Assembly: GCF_004339575.1 (NCBI RefSeq)
Contig: NZ_SMFV01000003.1
Location: 174,240-238,239, forward strand
Direction of reading: 5' to 3'
Source: Phorcysia thermohydrogeniphila
GTDB taxonomy: Bacteria; Aquificota; Aquificia; Desulfurobacteriales; Desulfurobacteriaceae
DNA length: 64,000 bases
The notes beneath the pieces were generated by a model. The model did not search any database and had not been told where the DNA came from. It worked only from the letters and a program-made list of their open reading frames with translations. Of this stretch, positions 17,889 through 27,005 are shown piece after piece. Position 1 is the stretch's first letter, and the number at the start of each line of letters is the position of its first letter. A program made the translations under genes and the position numbers.

Positions 17889-18259
17889 CTCTTCTCTTCA
17901 TAGGTCTTGGGGGATTTTTCGGCGCTATATCCCGCTTCCTCATTTCCGGTTTTGTTCAGAAGCTCTTGGGTACCACGTTTCCCTTTGGAACACTTTCAGT
18001 AAACGTTATAGGTAGCTTCCTCATAGGTTTCCTCGTAATGCTCTTTGAGAATATGCTCTCCCCCGAGTGGAAGGCCTTTTTCATAACCGGTTTCTTAGGA
18101 GCTCTAACAACATTCTCAACATTTAGCCTTGAAACGGTTGTCCTCCTTCAGGAAGGCCTATACGAGAGAGCTCTCCTAAACGTCGCCCTAAACGTTCTTA
18201 CCTGCCTGATTGCTACAGTCTGCGGAATGGCCCTCTTTAAAGCTATCTTTAAAGTGTAA
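17885..18259 (+). CDS. crcB: Fluoride ion channel CrcB/Fluc
   Basis: Small dual-topology fluoride exporter, 124 residues with four membrane helices. Family blocks are GGFFGAISRF, the pore asparagine segment VNVIGSFLIGF and the GALTTFSTFSLE motif with the Phe-box. It overlaps the kinase stop by ATGA and so is expressed from the operon; no fluoride riboswitch can be placed in front of it. Confidence 0.97.
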   Translation: MTLLFIGLGGFFGAISRFLISGFVQKLLGTTFPFGTLSVNVIGSFLIGFLVMLFENMLSPEWKAFFITGFLGALTTFSTFSLETVVLLQEGLYERALLNVALNVLTCLIATVCGMALFKAIFKV

Positions 18260-18277
18260 AGCCTTTCGGAGGTGTAA

Positions 18278-18886
18278 ATGTTTCTTGACATTGAAAAGGG
18301 AAAATTCTTGGTGAACTTAGCAAGGGCAGCAATTGAGGAATACTTAAACCACGGAGTCCAGATAGAACCGCCTGCTAACACGCCATCGGAGCTCTTTGAT
18401 AAGAGAGGCGTCTTTGTAACGCTTAAAAAGTTCCCGTCTGGAGAACTCCGTGGCTGCATAGGCTTCCCAGAACCAATAATACCTCTTGTAATAGCGACAA
18501 TTTATGCAGCTATCTCTGCTGCAACTAACGACCCTCGTTTTCGCCCGGTAAGACCCCACGAGATGGAAAACCTTGTTGTTGAGGTTACGGTTCTAACTCC
18601 ACCTGAAAGGCTTAACGTCCCGCCCAATGACCTTCCCAAGGCCATAAAGGTAGGAAGGGACGGCCTCATAGTTCGCTGCGGTGCCGCGGCAGGTCTACTG
18701 CTTCCACAGGTTCCAGTAGAGTGGGGTTGGAACGAAGAGGAATTCTTATCTCAGGTTTGCATAAAAGCAGGACTTCCACCTAACTGCTGGCTAAATCCCG
18801 CGTGCGAGTTTTACAAGTTCCAAGGACAGGTTTTCACAGAAGTAAAACCCTACGGAGAAGTTATAGAGGAAGATTTATCACCTTAA
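18278..18886 (+). CDS. AMMECR1 / TIGR00296 domain protein
   Basis: Soluble 202-residue protein of the AMMECR1 family, found in archaea, bacteria and eukaryotes, with unknown biochemical role. The signature LRGCIG is present, as are DPRFRPV and the C-terminal LPQVPVEWGW...FLSQVC block. GGAGG is four bases before the ATG. It sits in the middle of the operon between a fluoride channel and a site-2 protease, which gives no clear hint. Confidence 0.93.
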   Translation: MFLDIEKGKFLVNLARAAIEEYLNHGVQIEPPANTPSELFDKRGVFVTLKKFPSGELRGCIGFPEPIIPLVIATIYAAISAATNDPRFRPVRPHEMENLVVEVTVLTPPERLNVPPNDLPKAIKVGRDGLIVRCGAAAGLLLPQVPVEWGWNEEEFLSQVCIKAGLPPNCWLNPACEFYKFQGQVFTEVKPYGEVIEEDLSP

Positions 18887-18896
18887 GGAGGACAGG

Positions 18897-19520
18897 TTGC
18901 AAGAGTGGCTACTTGAGTTTTTAGTTACGCTTCCTGCTGTTCTTTGGGCAATAACCATCCACGAGTTTGCTCACGGAATCGTTGCCTATAAACTTGGCGA
19001 CCCTACCCCAAAGATAACAGGAAGGTTAACCCTAAACCCTTTTGCTCACATTGACTTTATAGGGTTCTTAGCTCTTCTCATCGTCCACTTTGGCTGGGCA
19101 AAACCGGTACTGGTCAACCCACAGAATTTTAGGAAGCTCAGCAGAAAAACAGGTGAGGTACTTGTAGCCTTTGCAGGACCTTTCGCCAACTTCCTGAGTG
19201 CCTTCGTTAGCGCCCTGATACTAAAACACTTCCCATTTGGAACTCTCCCTCCAAACGTCTCAGAACCACTCTACTACATGGTTGGATACAGCCTCCTCAT
19301 CAACGTTGCATTCGGAGTATTTAACCTCCTACCTGTTCCTCCCCTTGATGGCTCTAAAATTCTTGAAGCTTTCCTGCCCCCAAAGCTCTACTACTCCTAT
19401 AAAAAAATTGAACCCTACGGTTTTATCATCCTCATAATCATCGTTATCAGTCCCGTTTTAAACTGGATACTCCTTCCACTCGTTAATGCCATAATAAATG
19501 CAATGAGAGCCATAACCTAA
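18897..19520 (+). CDS. Site-2 protease family (M50) membrane metalloprotease
   Basis: Short rhomboid-independent site-2 protease of 207 residues, integral to the inner membrane. Zinc ligands are H22 and H26 with catalytic E23 (IHEFAH); the third-ligand motif NLLPVPPLDGSK occurs near 143-154. No PDZ domain is present, so it belongs to the small YwhC-like group. A TTG start is supported by AGGAGGACAGG directly ahead. Confidence 0.93.
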   Translation: MQEWLLEFLVTLPAVLWAITIHEFAHGIVAYKLGDPTPKITGRLTLNPFAHIDFIGFLALLIVHFGWAKPVLVNPQNFRKLSRKTGEVLVAFAGPFANFLSAFVSALILKHFPFGTLPPNVSEPLYYMVGYSLLINVAFGVFNLLPVPPLDGSKILEAFLPPKLYYSYKKIEPYGFIILIIIVISPVLNWILLPLVNAIINAMRAIT

Positions 19521-19533
19521 TAGGGAGATTACC

Positions 19534-20805
19534 TTGATTTTTAAGGAGCTAATAAAGAAAAAGCGGGACGGAAGAGAGCTCTCCAAAGAGGAAATTGAGT
19601 TCATAGTGGACTCCTACACAAGAGGGAAAGTTCCCGACTACCAGATGGGAGCTCTCCTCATGGCCATCTATTTTCAGGGACTCAATTACGAGGAAATGCT
19701 ACACCTAACAGATTCAATGTTAAGAAGCGGGAAAACCGTAACTGTTAAAACAGAAGGTATCCTTGTAGATAAGCACAGCACAGGAGGAATAGGGGATAAA
19801 GTTTCCTTCATCATAGCTCCCGTTCTTGCTGAAATGGGATTTAAAGTTCCGATGCTATCGGGGAGAGCTCTTGGCTTTACCGGAGGAACAGTTGATAAGC
19901 TTGAAAGCACCGGGGCAAAAACGGAGCTCTCACAGGAGGAAATCTCACAAATCACAGAAAAGTTTGGCTTCTCAATCTCTGCCCAGACCAAGGAGATAGC
20001 ACCGGCCGACAGGAAAATCTACGCCCTGAGGGACGCTACAGAAACGGTAGAGAGTATCCCCCTCATAGTATCAAGCATTCTAAGTAAAAAGTTGGCCGTG
20101 AACACAGAGGCCATAGTCTTTGACGTGAAGGTTGGAACTGGAGCTTTCATGAAAACACAAAGAAGGGCTGAAGAACTTGCAAAAGGACTTGTTGAAGTGG
20201 CAAAGCTCTACGGAAAAAAAGCTGGAGCTCTCATAACTGAGATGAGCCAGCCCTTAGGAAGGTTTGCCGGGAACGCCCTTGAAATCAAAGAGTCCATAGA
20301 TGCACTATCTGGGAAAGTAGAAAAAGACCTCCTTGAGGTAACTGCCTCTTTAGTCGGCCTCCTCTTTGAACTTACCGGAAGAGGAAGCTTTAAAGAGGGA
20401 AAGAAAAAGGCCGAGGAGGTTATCCTCTCCGGAAAAGCCCTTGACAGGTTTATTAAGTGGATTGAATACCTTGGAGGAAGTCCAGAGGTAGAAATAGCCA
20501 AGAAAAAAATAGTGGTGGAAGCTCCTACTTCTGGCCACATAAGCAGTATAAACGGAGAGGCCTTAGGATACCTAATTGTAGAGCTCGGAGGAGGAAGGAA
20601 GAAAGCCGGAGAGGCTATTGACCACTCGGTAGGTCTTGGCTTCTTGAAGAAAATAGGTGACTACGTTGAAAAGGGAGAACCCATAGGCGAAATCTTCTAC
20701 AGACTCGGAGACCCTACAGAGCTTGTCAGAAAATTCCTATCTGCCTACAAGATTTTAGAAACTCCCTGCGGGAAACCGGCTATAGTAAAGAAAACCATAA
20801 CTTAA
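19534..20805 (+). CDS. deoA: Pyrimidine-nucleoside (thymidine) phosphorylase
   Basis: Cleaves thymidine/uridine with phosphate to the base and (deoxy)ribose-1-phosphate. Signature KHSTGGIGDK at 80-89, phosphate and substrate loops SGRALGFTGGTVDKLE and VFDVKVGTGAFM, and the C-terminal alpha/beta lid with DHSVGLGF. At 423 residues it is a standard short-form enzyme (DeoA/Pdp). TTG start with GGGAGA seven bases ahead; last gene of the 15-21 kb run before a gap. Confidence 0.95.
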   Translation: MIFKELIKKKRDGRELSKEEIEFIVDSYTRGKVPDYQMGALLMAIYFQGLNYEEMLHLTDSMLRSGKTVTVKTEGILVDKHSTGGIGDKVSFIIAPVLAEMGFKVPMLSGRALGFTGGTVDKLESTGAKTELSQEEISQITEKFGFSISAQTKEIAPADRKIYALRDATETVESIPLIVSSILSKKLAVNTEAIVFDVKVGTGAFMKTQRRAEELAKGLVEVAKLYGKKAGALITEMSQPLGRFAGNALEIKESIDALSGKVEKDLLEVTASLVGLLFELTGRGSFKEGKKKAEEVILSGKALDRFIKWIEYLGGSPEVEIAKKKIVVEAPTSGHISSINGEALGYLIVELGGGRKKAGEAIDHSVGLGFLKKIGDYVEKGEPIGEIFYRLGDPTELVRKFLSAYKILETPCGKPAIVKKTIT

Positions 20806-20888
20806 AACCACGCTCTCTAAGTTTGATACCTTCTGTAAACAGCTTTAAATTCAAACTACAGATAATCCATAATGGAATGAGGTGAATT

Positions 20889-21620
20889 ATGAGGAAAGCT
20901 TTAGCATTACTAACTCTCTCCGTCTTTTTCGTTTCTGGGTGTGCTACAACACAAGAAGGGCAGACCAGTAAAACCGCTACCGGAGCTGTTATAGGTGCTG
21001 TTGTTGGCGGAGCTCTCGGCGCAGCCACAGGACCCAAAGGGGCTAACAAAGGAAAGAGAGTTCTAATTGGAGCAGCCATTGGAGCTTTAGTTGGAGGTGC
21101 TATAGGCTACGCCCTTGAACAGCAGGCCAAGGAGCTCGGCGAGGACTTAGGAGTAGAGCCCATAGACAACACCAATCCCGAAGTAAAACCTAAGGAGCCT
21201 CCAATTTCAGAGAGTAAACCCGTTGCAGTCGTTAAAGAGCCAGAAAAGGTAAGAGTAGTCCTTAAGAACTCCCTTCTCTTTGACTTTAACAGCTACGAGC
21301 TTAAACCTTCAGCAAAAGAGACATTAAGGAGAGTCGCCTCCACCCTCACAGCCCACCCAGACACTGTAATCGTCATAGCCGGCTTTACGGACAGCACCGG
21401 CTCTTTTAGCTACAACGTGGGACTTTCTGAGAAAAGGGCAGAGGCAGTTAAGAACGAGCTGGTTCTAAACGGCGTTGACCCAACGAGAATACTGGTCTTT
21501 GGCTGTGGGCCTAAAAAGCCGATAGCACCTAACAACACAGAAGAGGGAAGAGCTCTAAACAGGAGAGTTGAAATTCTCGTCTATCCCAAGGGAGTTACGA
21601 TACCACATCCCTGCGAATAA
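20889..21620 (+). CDS. OmpA-family lipoprotein with glycine-zipper domain
   Basis: Predicted outer-membrane lipoprotein: signal peptide with lipobox VSGC (C18), a glycine-zipper segment (about 31-75, GAVIGAVVGGALGAATG and a second copy), a proline-rich linker and a C-terminal OmpA peptidoglycan-binding domain (about 125-235) with the TDSTG...N..LS..RA...K..L motif and NRRVEI end. The layout equals YiaD. GAGGTGAATT precedes the ATG. Confidence 0.93.
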   Translation: MRKALALLTLSVFFVSGCATTQEGQTSKTATGAVIGAVVGGALGAATGPKGANKGKRVLIGAAIGALVGGAIGYALEQQAKELGEDLGVEPIDNTNPEVKPKEPPISESKPVAVVKEPEKVRVVLKNSLLFDFNSYELKPSAKETLRRVASTLTAHPDTVIVIAGFTDSTGSFSYNVGLSEKRAEAVKNELVLNGVDPTRILVFGCGPKKPIAPNNTEEGRALNRRVEILVYPKGVTIPHPCE

Positions 21621-21660
21621 CATATATTAAATCATCTGATAACTCTATGGACGGAGCTGG

Positions 21661-22971
21661 ATGAAGAAGTTCTACATAAAGACCTTCGGCTGTCAGATGA
21701 ACGTAAACGACTCAGAGAAGATGGCCGGTATTCTCCGGGACATGGGATACGAGAAGGCCGAAAGCCCGGAGGAAGCCGACGTTATCATAGTTAACACCTG
21801 CTCAGTAAGGGCAAAGCCCGACAACAAGGCATTTAGCTTTATCGGAAGCCTCAAAAAAATTAAGAAGAAAAAACCTGAAACTATCATCGCCGTTGCAGGC
21901 TGTGTTCCCCAAAAAGAAAAAGACTCTATCCTGCGCTTTTCTCACGTTGACTTAGTCTTTGGAACGTTTAACTTCATGAAGCTTGACAGCCTCCTTGAAA
22001 GGGCAAAGAGAGAAAGAGTCGTTGAGATTCTAAACTCAAAAATCCCAGAAGAGGACAGAGTTCCCCTAATAGACAGCTACCTTGAAAACCCTTACGTTGC
22101 CTACGTTACAGTCCAGAGGGGATGTAACAGGTTCTGCACCTACTGCATCGTTCCCTTTACAAGGGGAAGGGAAAGGAGCGTTAAGCCGGAGCTCGTCGTA
22201 GAGGAAGTTAAAAGGCTTGCAGAAAGGGGAGTTAAGGAAGTTCAGCTCCTCGGTCAGAACGTTGACTTTTACAACTACGAGGGAGTGGACTTTGCAGACC
22301 TCCTCTATATGGTCTCAGAGGTTGAGGGAATAGAGAGAATTCGCTTCCAGACATCCCACCCTGCCGGCTTTAACAGGAAAATCGTCAAGGCCATGAAAGA
22401 GATAGAAAAGGTCTGCCCCTACGTTCACCTTCCTCCTCAGAGTGGTTCAAACAGAATCTTAGAGAGAATGAACAGGGGCTACACGAGGGAGGAGTACATT
22501 GAAAAAGTAATGATGCTGAAAGGGGAAATTCCCGACGTAGCCCTTTCTGGTGACTTCATCGTAGGCTTCCCCGGAGAGACGGAAAAGGACTTTGAGGATA
22601 CCCTTTCCCTTGTTGAAACCTGCGTCTTTGACCAAGGGTTTGTCTTTGAGTTCTCTCCAAGACCATTTACAAAGGCAGCAACCTTTAAAGACGACGTTCC
22701 AAAGGAAGTAAAGAACAGGAGACTTCAGGAGTTACAGGACCTCATAAAGCGCCAAGCAGAAGAGAAGAACAGGAAGAGGCTCGGCAAGGTAGAAGAAGTC
22801 CTCGTTGAGGGAAGAAGTCCTAAAGGAGGGGAACTTTCTGGAAGAACCAAGGATAACAAGCTCGTCGTCTTTGACGGTGACGAAGGCCTTATAGGAAAGT
22901 TCATAAAGGTTGAAATAGTAGAGACTTCACCCTTCTTCTTAAAAGGAAAACCGATTTTAGAAGGAGCTTGA
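21661..22971 (+). CDS. miaB: tRNA-2-methylthio-N6-isopentenyladenosine synthase MiaB
   Basis: Radical SAM methylthiotransferase that modifies A37 of tRNAs. N-terminal auxiliary cluster cysteines C11, C47 and one in VAGCVP; radical SAM cluster CNRFCTYC near 154-161; C-terminal TRAM domain (EVLVEG...FVKVEI-type end). The GRTKDNKLV segment is the MiaB TRAM signature. Length 436 is normal. Three bases separate it from the next gene. Confidence 0.97.
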   Translation: MKKFYIKTFGCQMNVNDSEKMAGILRDMGYEKAESPEEADVIIVNTCSVRAKPDNKAFSFIGSLKKIKKKKPETIIAVAGCVPQKEKDSILRFSHVDLVFGTFNFMKLDSLLERAKRERVVEILNSKIPEEDRVPLIDSYLENPYVAYVTVQRGCNRFCTYCIVPFTRGRERSVKPELVVEEVKRLAERGVKEVQLLGQNVDFYNYEGVDFADLLYMVSEVEGIERIRFQTSHPAGFNRKIVKAMKEIEKVCPYVHLPPQSGSNRILERMNRGYTREEYIEKVMMLKGEIPDVALSGDFIVGFPGETEKDFEDTLSLVETCVFDQGFVFEFSPRPFTKAATFKDDVPKEVKNRRLQELQDLIKRQAEEKNRKRLGKVEEVLVEGRSPKGGELSGRTKDNKLVVFDGDEGLIGKFIKVEIVETSPFFLKGKPILEGA

Positions 22972-22974
22972 GTT

Positions 22975-23445
22975 ATGGTAGAGGTATCGGTAATAGGAAT
23001 CACGCAGGATAGGTACAGTGGCCTTCCGATTATTATTCTCGGTAACGAGCAGGAGCGCTTTGCAATTCCGATTTGGGTTGGACACTGGGAAGCAGAGCTC
23101 CTTGAGACGGAACTCCTCGGAGCAGTTCCTCCAAGACCCTTCCCCTACGACCTCATAAGAGAAATCATCTCTGCCTTTAGAGGAGAAGTAGAGAGGGTTG
23201 TAATTAACGACTTTGACAAAGGTATCTACTTTGCAGTTATAGAAGTTAAACGTTCAGACGGAGAAGTTTTAAGGATTGACTCCCGTCCCAGTGACGCAAT
23301 AAACTTGGCCGTAAGGGTAAACGCTCCGATTTTCGTTAAAAGGGAGGTAATAGAAAAAGCATCCGTTATTCCCCTTGATGAGTGTGAAGGGGATAACTGC
23401 AGGGAACAGTGGGAGCAACTAATAAGGGAACTCTTTGAGGACTAA
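22975..23445 (+). CDS. Bifunctional nuclease (BFN, DUF151) domain protein
   Basis: Single BFN domain of 156 residues with the conserved IPIWVGHWEAELL, R..YD, INDF..G.YFA and RPSDAINLAVR blocks. The family is known from Thermotoga and plants with weak RNase and DNase activity; a physiological role is unsettled. The acidic, Cys-bearing tail (DECEGDNC) is after the domain. Co-transcribed with miaB. Confidence 0.9.
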   Translation: MVEVSVIGITQDRYSGLPIIILGNEQERFAIPIWVGHWEAELLETELLGAVPPRPFPYDLIREIISAFRGEVERVVINDFDKGIYFAVIEVKRSDGEVLRIDSRPSDAINLAVRVNAPIFVKREVIEKASVIPLDECEGDNCREQWEQLIRELFED

Positions 23446-23450
23446 ACTAC

Positions 23451-23603
23451 GTGGAAACCTTATTTACCCTGCTTGTAGGAGCTATCGGCTTGGTGCTCTT
23501 CCTGAAGTTTTACAGGAAGGCAAGATGTAGCCGGTGCAAAAGGAAAACCTGTCCTTTCCATCCTCAGAAAGAGGGGAAAAGTTTACCTTCTTCTAAACGG
23601 TAA
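23451..23603 (+). CDS. 50-residue Cys-rich single-helix membrane protein
   Basis: GTG-started frame five bases after the preceding stop, with GAGG ten bases ahead. One membrane helix (about 4-21) is followed by a basic, cysteine-bearing tail CSRCKRKTCPFHP that could hold a metal. It overlaps the end of the convergent cbiO-like gene by 40 bases. It is not a family I can name; coding status is likely but unproven. Confidence 0.45.
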   Translation: METLFTLLVGAIGLVLFLKFYRKARCSRCKRKTCPFHPQKEGKSLPSSKR

Positions 23604-24214
23604 ACTTTCCAGCGTAGGGATTTTATGAGCTCTGAGTCGTGGGTAACAACGACTACGGACTTTTCTGTGCTCTTTAGGAAGTCTAAGAGCCTATTAAACC
23701 TCTTTCTGTCAAGGCCGGTTGTAGGCTCGTCAAGTATTAGAGCTTCGGGATTCATAGTAAGGACGCAGGCAATAGAGAGGATTCTCTTTTCTCCTCCAGA
23801 AAGGGAATAAACCGTTCTTTCCCTCAAGTGCTCTATGGAAAAGAGCCTGAGAACCCTATCTATCCTTCTCTTTACCTCTTCCCTGTCAACTCTTAGGTTT
23901 AAAGGAGCAAAGGCCAGTTCCTCCTCAACGGTAAGGGAAAAGAGCTGGTCATCTGGGTTCTGAAAAACGTAGCCCACAGTAGTCCTAAGCCTAAAAAAAT
24001 CCTCCTCGCTCCGAACTTCCTTCCCTCTTAGATAGATTTTCCCTTTCTCTATGGGAACAAAACCCATTAAAGCTTCTATCAGTGTCGTCTTTCCAGCTCC
24101 GTTATCTCCGGCAATGATTACTTTTTCTCCACTACTCAGACTAAAGTTAACCCCGTCTAAGACCTTTCTACTCCCCCTTTTAACCGTGAGCTCCTCTACT
24201 CTCAAAATCTCCAT
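23564..24214 (-). CDS. nikO: Nickel/cobalt ECF transporter ATPase (NikO/CbiO)
   Basis: ABC ATPase of an energy-coupling-factor metal importer. Walker A GDNGAGKTT at 36-44, Q-loop VFQNPDDQLF, signature LSGGEKR, Walker B LILDEPTTGLD and switch histidine VVTHD. The short form (216 residues) lacks the C-terminal extension. Last gene of the nik operon, overlapping nikQ by 13 bases. Nickel and not cobalt is inferred from the NikK- and NikL-like partners. Confidence 0.92.
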   Translation of the reverse strand: MEILRVEELTVKRGSRKVLDGVNFSLSSGEKVIIAGDNGAGKTTLIEALMGFVPIEKGKIYLRGKEVRSEEDFFRLRTTVGYVFQNPDDQLFSLTVEEELAFAPLNLRVDREEVKRRIDRVLRLFSIEHLRERTVYSLSGGEKRILSIACVLTMNPEALILDEPTTGLDRKRFNRLLDFLKSTEKSVVVVTHDSELIKSLRWKVYRLEEGKLFPSF

Positions 24215-24930
24215 AAAACTACCACCGCAAGGTAGATAAAGCTTGTGACTGCAAAAATTATGTCTTTTCTTTTCAGTGAAAAGTGGCTATAAACGGGAAA
24301 CTCTCCCCTAAACCCCCTACACAGCATCGCCTTGTAAACTCTATCTGCCCTCCTGTAGCTCCTCACAAGGAGGTTAGCAAGAATGTAGGCAAAGGTCTTA
24401 TAGGTTTTTATGGAGCTCTCCGGCTTAAACCCCCTGCACCTTGCAGCCTTTAACATCGTTTCGTACTCTTCCTTTACGGTGTGGAGGTATCTATAACTGA
24501 AAAAGAGTATCTGGCAGAGGCTATTTGGGAATTTGAGGTGATGGAGAGCGTGAAAAATTGAAAAGATTGAGGAGGTGGAGAGGAAAACAGCAGTAAGACT
24601 TAAGATAAGGCTTGACTTAAGGAAGAGTAGCAATCCAAGCTTAAGACCATCAAAGGAGATACTTACAAACCCCACGCGTAACATATTTGGACTTTCATAG
24701 GTCAAAACCATACTAAGGACGATGAAAAGCAGAAAAGTGTTAGCAATAAAGAGATGTTTTGCCAGCTTTAAAACCTCTTTCTTTGCCATCAGAAGACTAA
24801 AGAATACAAAGGGCAGGTAAAAAAGCGCCCCTTTAAAGTCCTGAACCAAGGCAATTCCCCAGCTAAAAAGGAAAAGGACAACTATCTTCACCCGAGGGTC
24901 AAGTGTGTGAAGGAAGGTTTTACTCTCCAT
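24202..24930 (-). CDS. nikQ: Nickel/cobalt ECF transporter T component (NikQ/CbiQ)
   Basis: Membrane coupling subunit with about five to six helices and the two ATPase-contact motifs, AARCRGF and AMLCRGFRG, spaced as in CbiQ. I start at the internal ATG that has AAGGAGAAGGG directly ahead and overlaps the nikL stop by 11 bases; an upstream in-frame start would read 22 extra residues through nikL. 242 residues is the normal CbiQ size. Confidence 0.93.
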   Translation of the reverse strand: MESKTFLHTLDPRVKIVVLFLFSWGIALVQDFKGALFYLPFVFFSLLMAKKEVLKLAKHLFIANTFLLFIVLSMVLTYESPNMLRVGFVSISFDGLKLGLLLFLKSSLILSLTAVFLSTSSIFSIFHALHHLKFPNSLCQILFFSYRYLHTVKEEYETMLKAARCRGFKPESSIKTYKTFAYILANLLVRSYRRADRVYKAMLCRGFRGEFPVYSHFSLKRKDIIFAVTSFIYLAVVVLWRF

Positions 24931-25489
24931 CCCTTCTCCTTGAAAGAACCAAGGAAACTGCCCCAAAGATTCCGAGTATCCAGCCAAAGCCTGCAAAGAC
25001 GTCCTTAGTAGAAGTGCCGGAGAGCTCCTTACGAATCTCAGAAAGTTCCACCTTTATAGGCTTTACCTGCTTTTCTATTTCTTCTCTTACAATTTTCCGT
25101 AGGAGCTCCTCGTTAACTTTCTGAAACTCTCCAGCTTTTTCTTCCTTTACAGTTTTACTTTCTACCTTCTCTGTCTCTACCCCTGAAGAAAGGTTAAGCT
25201 CTGAAACGGCCTTGTGTCCTAACTCTCCGGTTACAACCACTTTGATACTCTTTGGATTCTCAAGCTTAAAGGAAAACTCCCCGTTCTCGTCGGTTTTTCC
25301 AGTTAGAAGGAGCTCCCCCGTTTTCTTGTCGTAGACCTCAACCTTACCCCCTTTTACGGGAGCTCCGTCGTTAAAGTAGGAAAACACTGTAACCTTATCC
25401 CCCTCAAAGTCCACAAAGGCAGATATTTTATGGGCAAAGGCCGACAAGGGAACTATCAGGAGAAACAGGAGCAAAAGCACAACTCTCAT
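24920..25489 (-). CDS. nikL: Nickel transport accessory protein NikL-like
   Basis: Exported, membrane-anchored protein: signal peptide (1-19), a carboxypeptidase-regulatory-like beta domain (about 20-90, KVEVYDKKTGELLLTGKTDENGEF), a charged linker and a C-terminal helix (LGIFGAVSLVLSRRR). This is the NikL/CbiL layout found next to cbiM in nickel ECF loci and takes the place of CbiN. Starts by ATGA overlap with nikM. Confidence 0.82.
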   Translation of the reverse strand: MRVVLLLLFLLIVPLSAFAHKISAFVDFEGDKVTVFSYFNDGAPVKGGKVEVYDKKTGELLLTGKTDENGEFSFKLENPKSIKVVVTGELGHKAVSELNLSSGVETEKVESKTVKEEKAGEFQKVNEELLRKIVREEIEKQVKPIKVELSEIRKELSGTSTKDVFAGFGWILGIFGAVSLVLSRRRDGE

Positions 25490-26091
25490 CTCATCCTCCG
25501 TAGGATTTCTGGGACTGCTCTTTTTAGAAAGAGGAGAATGAAGGCGTTAACGAAAGCCTCTACAACTGCAACGGGAAGGTGAGCTAAAAGTGCAAGCTCC
25601 GCAGTTTTCCTGAAGGCCTCTCCAGTAAAGACAAGCTCAAGGGCAACAAGTAATCCAGAGCCCATAATTGCCACAAAGCTGGAGAGAGCTCCAGCAACAA
25701 TAAGCGCCATCTTCCTCTCACTGCTTAAGAGCCCCTTACAGAGGTAGTAAGCAACCAGTGCCGGAAAGGCCATGTTGAAGGTATTCACCCCCAAAACGGT
25801 AAGCCCTCCAAACTGAAAGAGAACTGCCTGAAGGAAAAGCCCCACAAGCAGGACAGGAAAAACGGTCCATCCTAAGAGAATCCCAGCAAGGCCGTTTAAT
25901 ACCAAGTGCACGCTGGTAGGACCTGCAGGAACGTGGATGAGTGAAGCAACAAAGAAGGTGGCGGCAAGGAGGGCCGCCAGAGGAATCCTATCGTTATCAA
26001 GTTTTTTTAATCCCACATAAGTTCCGGCAATAGTTAAAGCCCATCCTGCAACAAGCAAAGAGCCCGGTAAAACCCCTTCCGATATATGCAT
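25486..26091 (-). CDS. nikM: Nickel/cobalt ECF substrate-binding component NikM/CbiM
   Basis: Membrane S component, 201 residues, about six helices. The N-terminal MHISEGVL carries the metal-binding Met1-His2 pair that inserts into the binding site in known NikM structures; HVPAGPTSVHLVLNGLAGILLGW supplies the further ligands (Asn, His). Two bases after nikK; GAGGTAGAG before the ATG. Confidence 0.95.
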   Translation of the reverse strand: MHISEGVLPGSLLVAGWALTIAGTYVGLKKLDNDRIPLAALLAATFFVASLIHVPAGPTSVHLVLNGLAGILLGWTVFPVLLVGLFLQAVLFQFGGLTVLGVNTFNMAFPALVAYYLCKGLLSSERKMALIVAGALSSFVAIMGSGLLVALELVFTGEAFRKTAELALLAHLPVAVVEAFVNAFILLFLKRAVPEILRRMR

Positions 26092-26093
26092 CT

Positions 26094-26876
26094 CTACCTC
26101 ACCCCGTTAGGTTTAGGATAGGCCTTGACCCATATAACGGCGTCAAGCTCAACTGGATAGAGTTTTCCGTCTTTGTGTCTTAACTTTCCTCCATCGCCGA
26201 TTGCAGAGAATCCCCACCAGCCAGCCCACGGAATCGTGTAGACAAAGTAACCATTCTCATCCGTCTTAATAACCTGAGTAACGAAGGCATCTGCAGGGAC
26301 TTCTACGTTTCCGGGATTTAGGTACTCAACCTCAACGTCAACGTTTGCAGCAGGCTTACCGTTTATAAAGACCCTGCCCCTAAAGGTATTTCCTTCCCAG
26401 ATTCCAAAGGGCCTTGTAAGGGGGACTATCTCAGCCTTAAGGCCTATAGGTTTATCCCAACCTTCCTCAAGGCCGAAGGCCTCAATGTAAACCTTTGTAA
26501 TCTGCTTTATGAACTTTCCTTCAGCCGGCTCAAAGTAGGGTTTTGGGTCAACGTAGAACTGGTATACTCCCGGCCTCCTTACCCTAAATTCCGTTTTAAA
26601 GCTTGGAACTTTCTTAGCACTTCCCTCCATAGCCGGGATTTTGACTTCTTTCCATCTGAGCTTCATCTTCTTTCCGTTGATAACAGCTCCACTGTCAACA
26701 ATTCCAAAGTCCATGTTAGGTCCACCCTCCATCGGGTGGGTAAACCTTGCCTCAAGGGTCACGGTTCTTTTGTTCCCCTCAAGTACGTCGGTAGAGGGCT
26801 TGAGAACTACAAAGTGAGCTTGAGCTGCAACAGGTAAAGCCAGTAGGCTTGTCACCAAAGCTACAGTCTTCTTCAT
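26094..26876 (-). CDS. nikK: Periplasmic nickel-uptake protein NikK-like (DUF4198)
   Basis: Exported DUF4198 protein with a signal peptide ending AAQAHF, so the mature chain begins with or near a histidine that may bind metal. Body is beta-rich (GRVFINGKPAANVDVEVEYLN is a carboxypeptidase-regulatory-like segment). NikK proteins lead nickel ECF operons. I chose the ATG six bases after AGGAGG; a TTG two codons upstream is the longer alternative. First gene of the operon, with its own promoter. Confidence 0.85.
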   Translation of the reverse strand: MKKTVALVTSLLALPVAAQAHFVVLKPSTDVLEGNKRTVTLEARFTHPMEGGPNMDFGIVDSGAVINGKKMKLRWKEVKIPAMEGSAKKVPSFKTEFRVRRPGVYQFYVDPKPYFEPAEGKFIKQITKVYIEAFGLEEGWDKPIGLKAEIVPLTRPFGIWEGNTFRGRVFINGKPAANVDVEVEYLNPGNVEVPADAFVTQVIKTDENGYFVYTIPWAGWWGFSAIGDGGKLRHKDGKLYPVELDAVIWVKAYPKPNGVR

Positions 26877-26911
26877 GTACAACCTCCTTTTATGTCAATT
26901 ATTTTACCGAA

Positions 26912-26940
26912 ATTTTAATGCAGGTTTATTTTGTAGTCAA
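26912..26940 (-). promoter_or_regulatory. Sigma70-type promoter of the nik operon
   Basis: On the minus strand TTGACT, a 17-base spacer and TAAAAT, about 35 bases before the nikK start. The spacing and both hexamers are close to consensus. Confidence 0.6.
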
Positions 26941-27005
26941 ATTCTGTATAATAGTGATACCAAGTATGAGCGTATCTCAAACAAAGATTACTGAATTACA
27001 TATAC

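Noticed and set aside
17860..17900. Fluoride riboswitch ahead of crcB
   Set aside because: crcB overlaps the preceding coding gene, leaving no room for a riboswitch.
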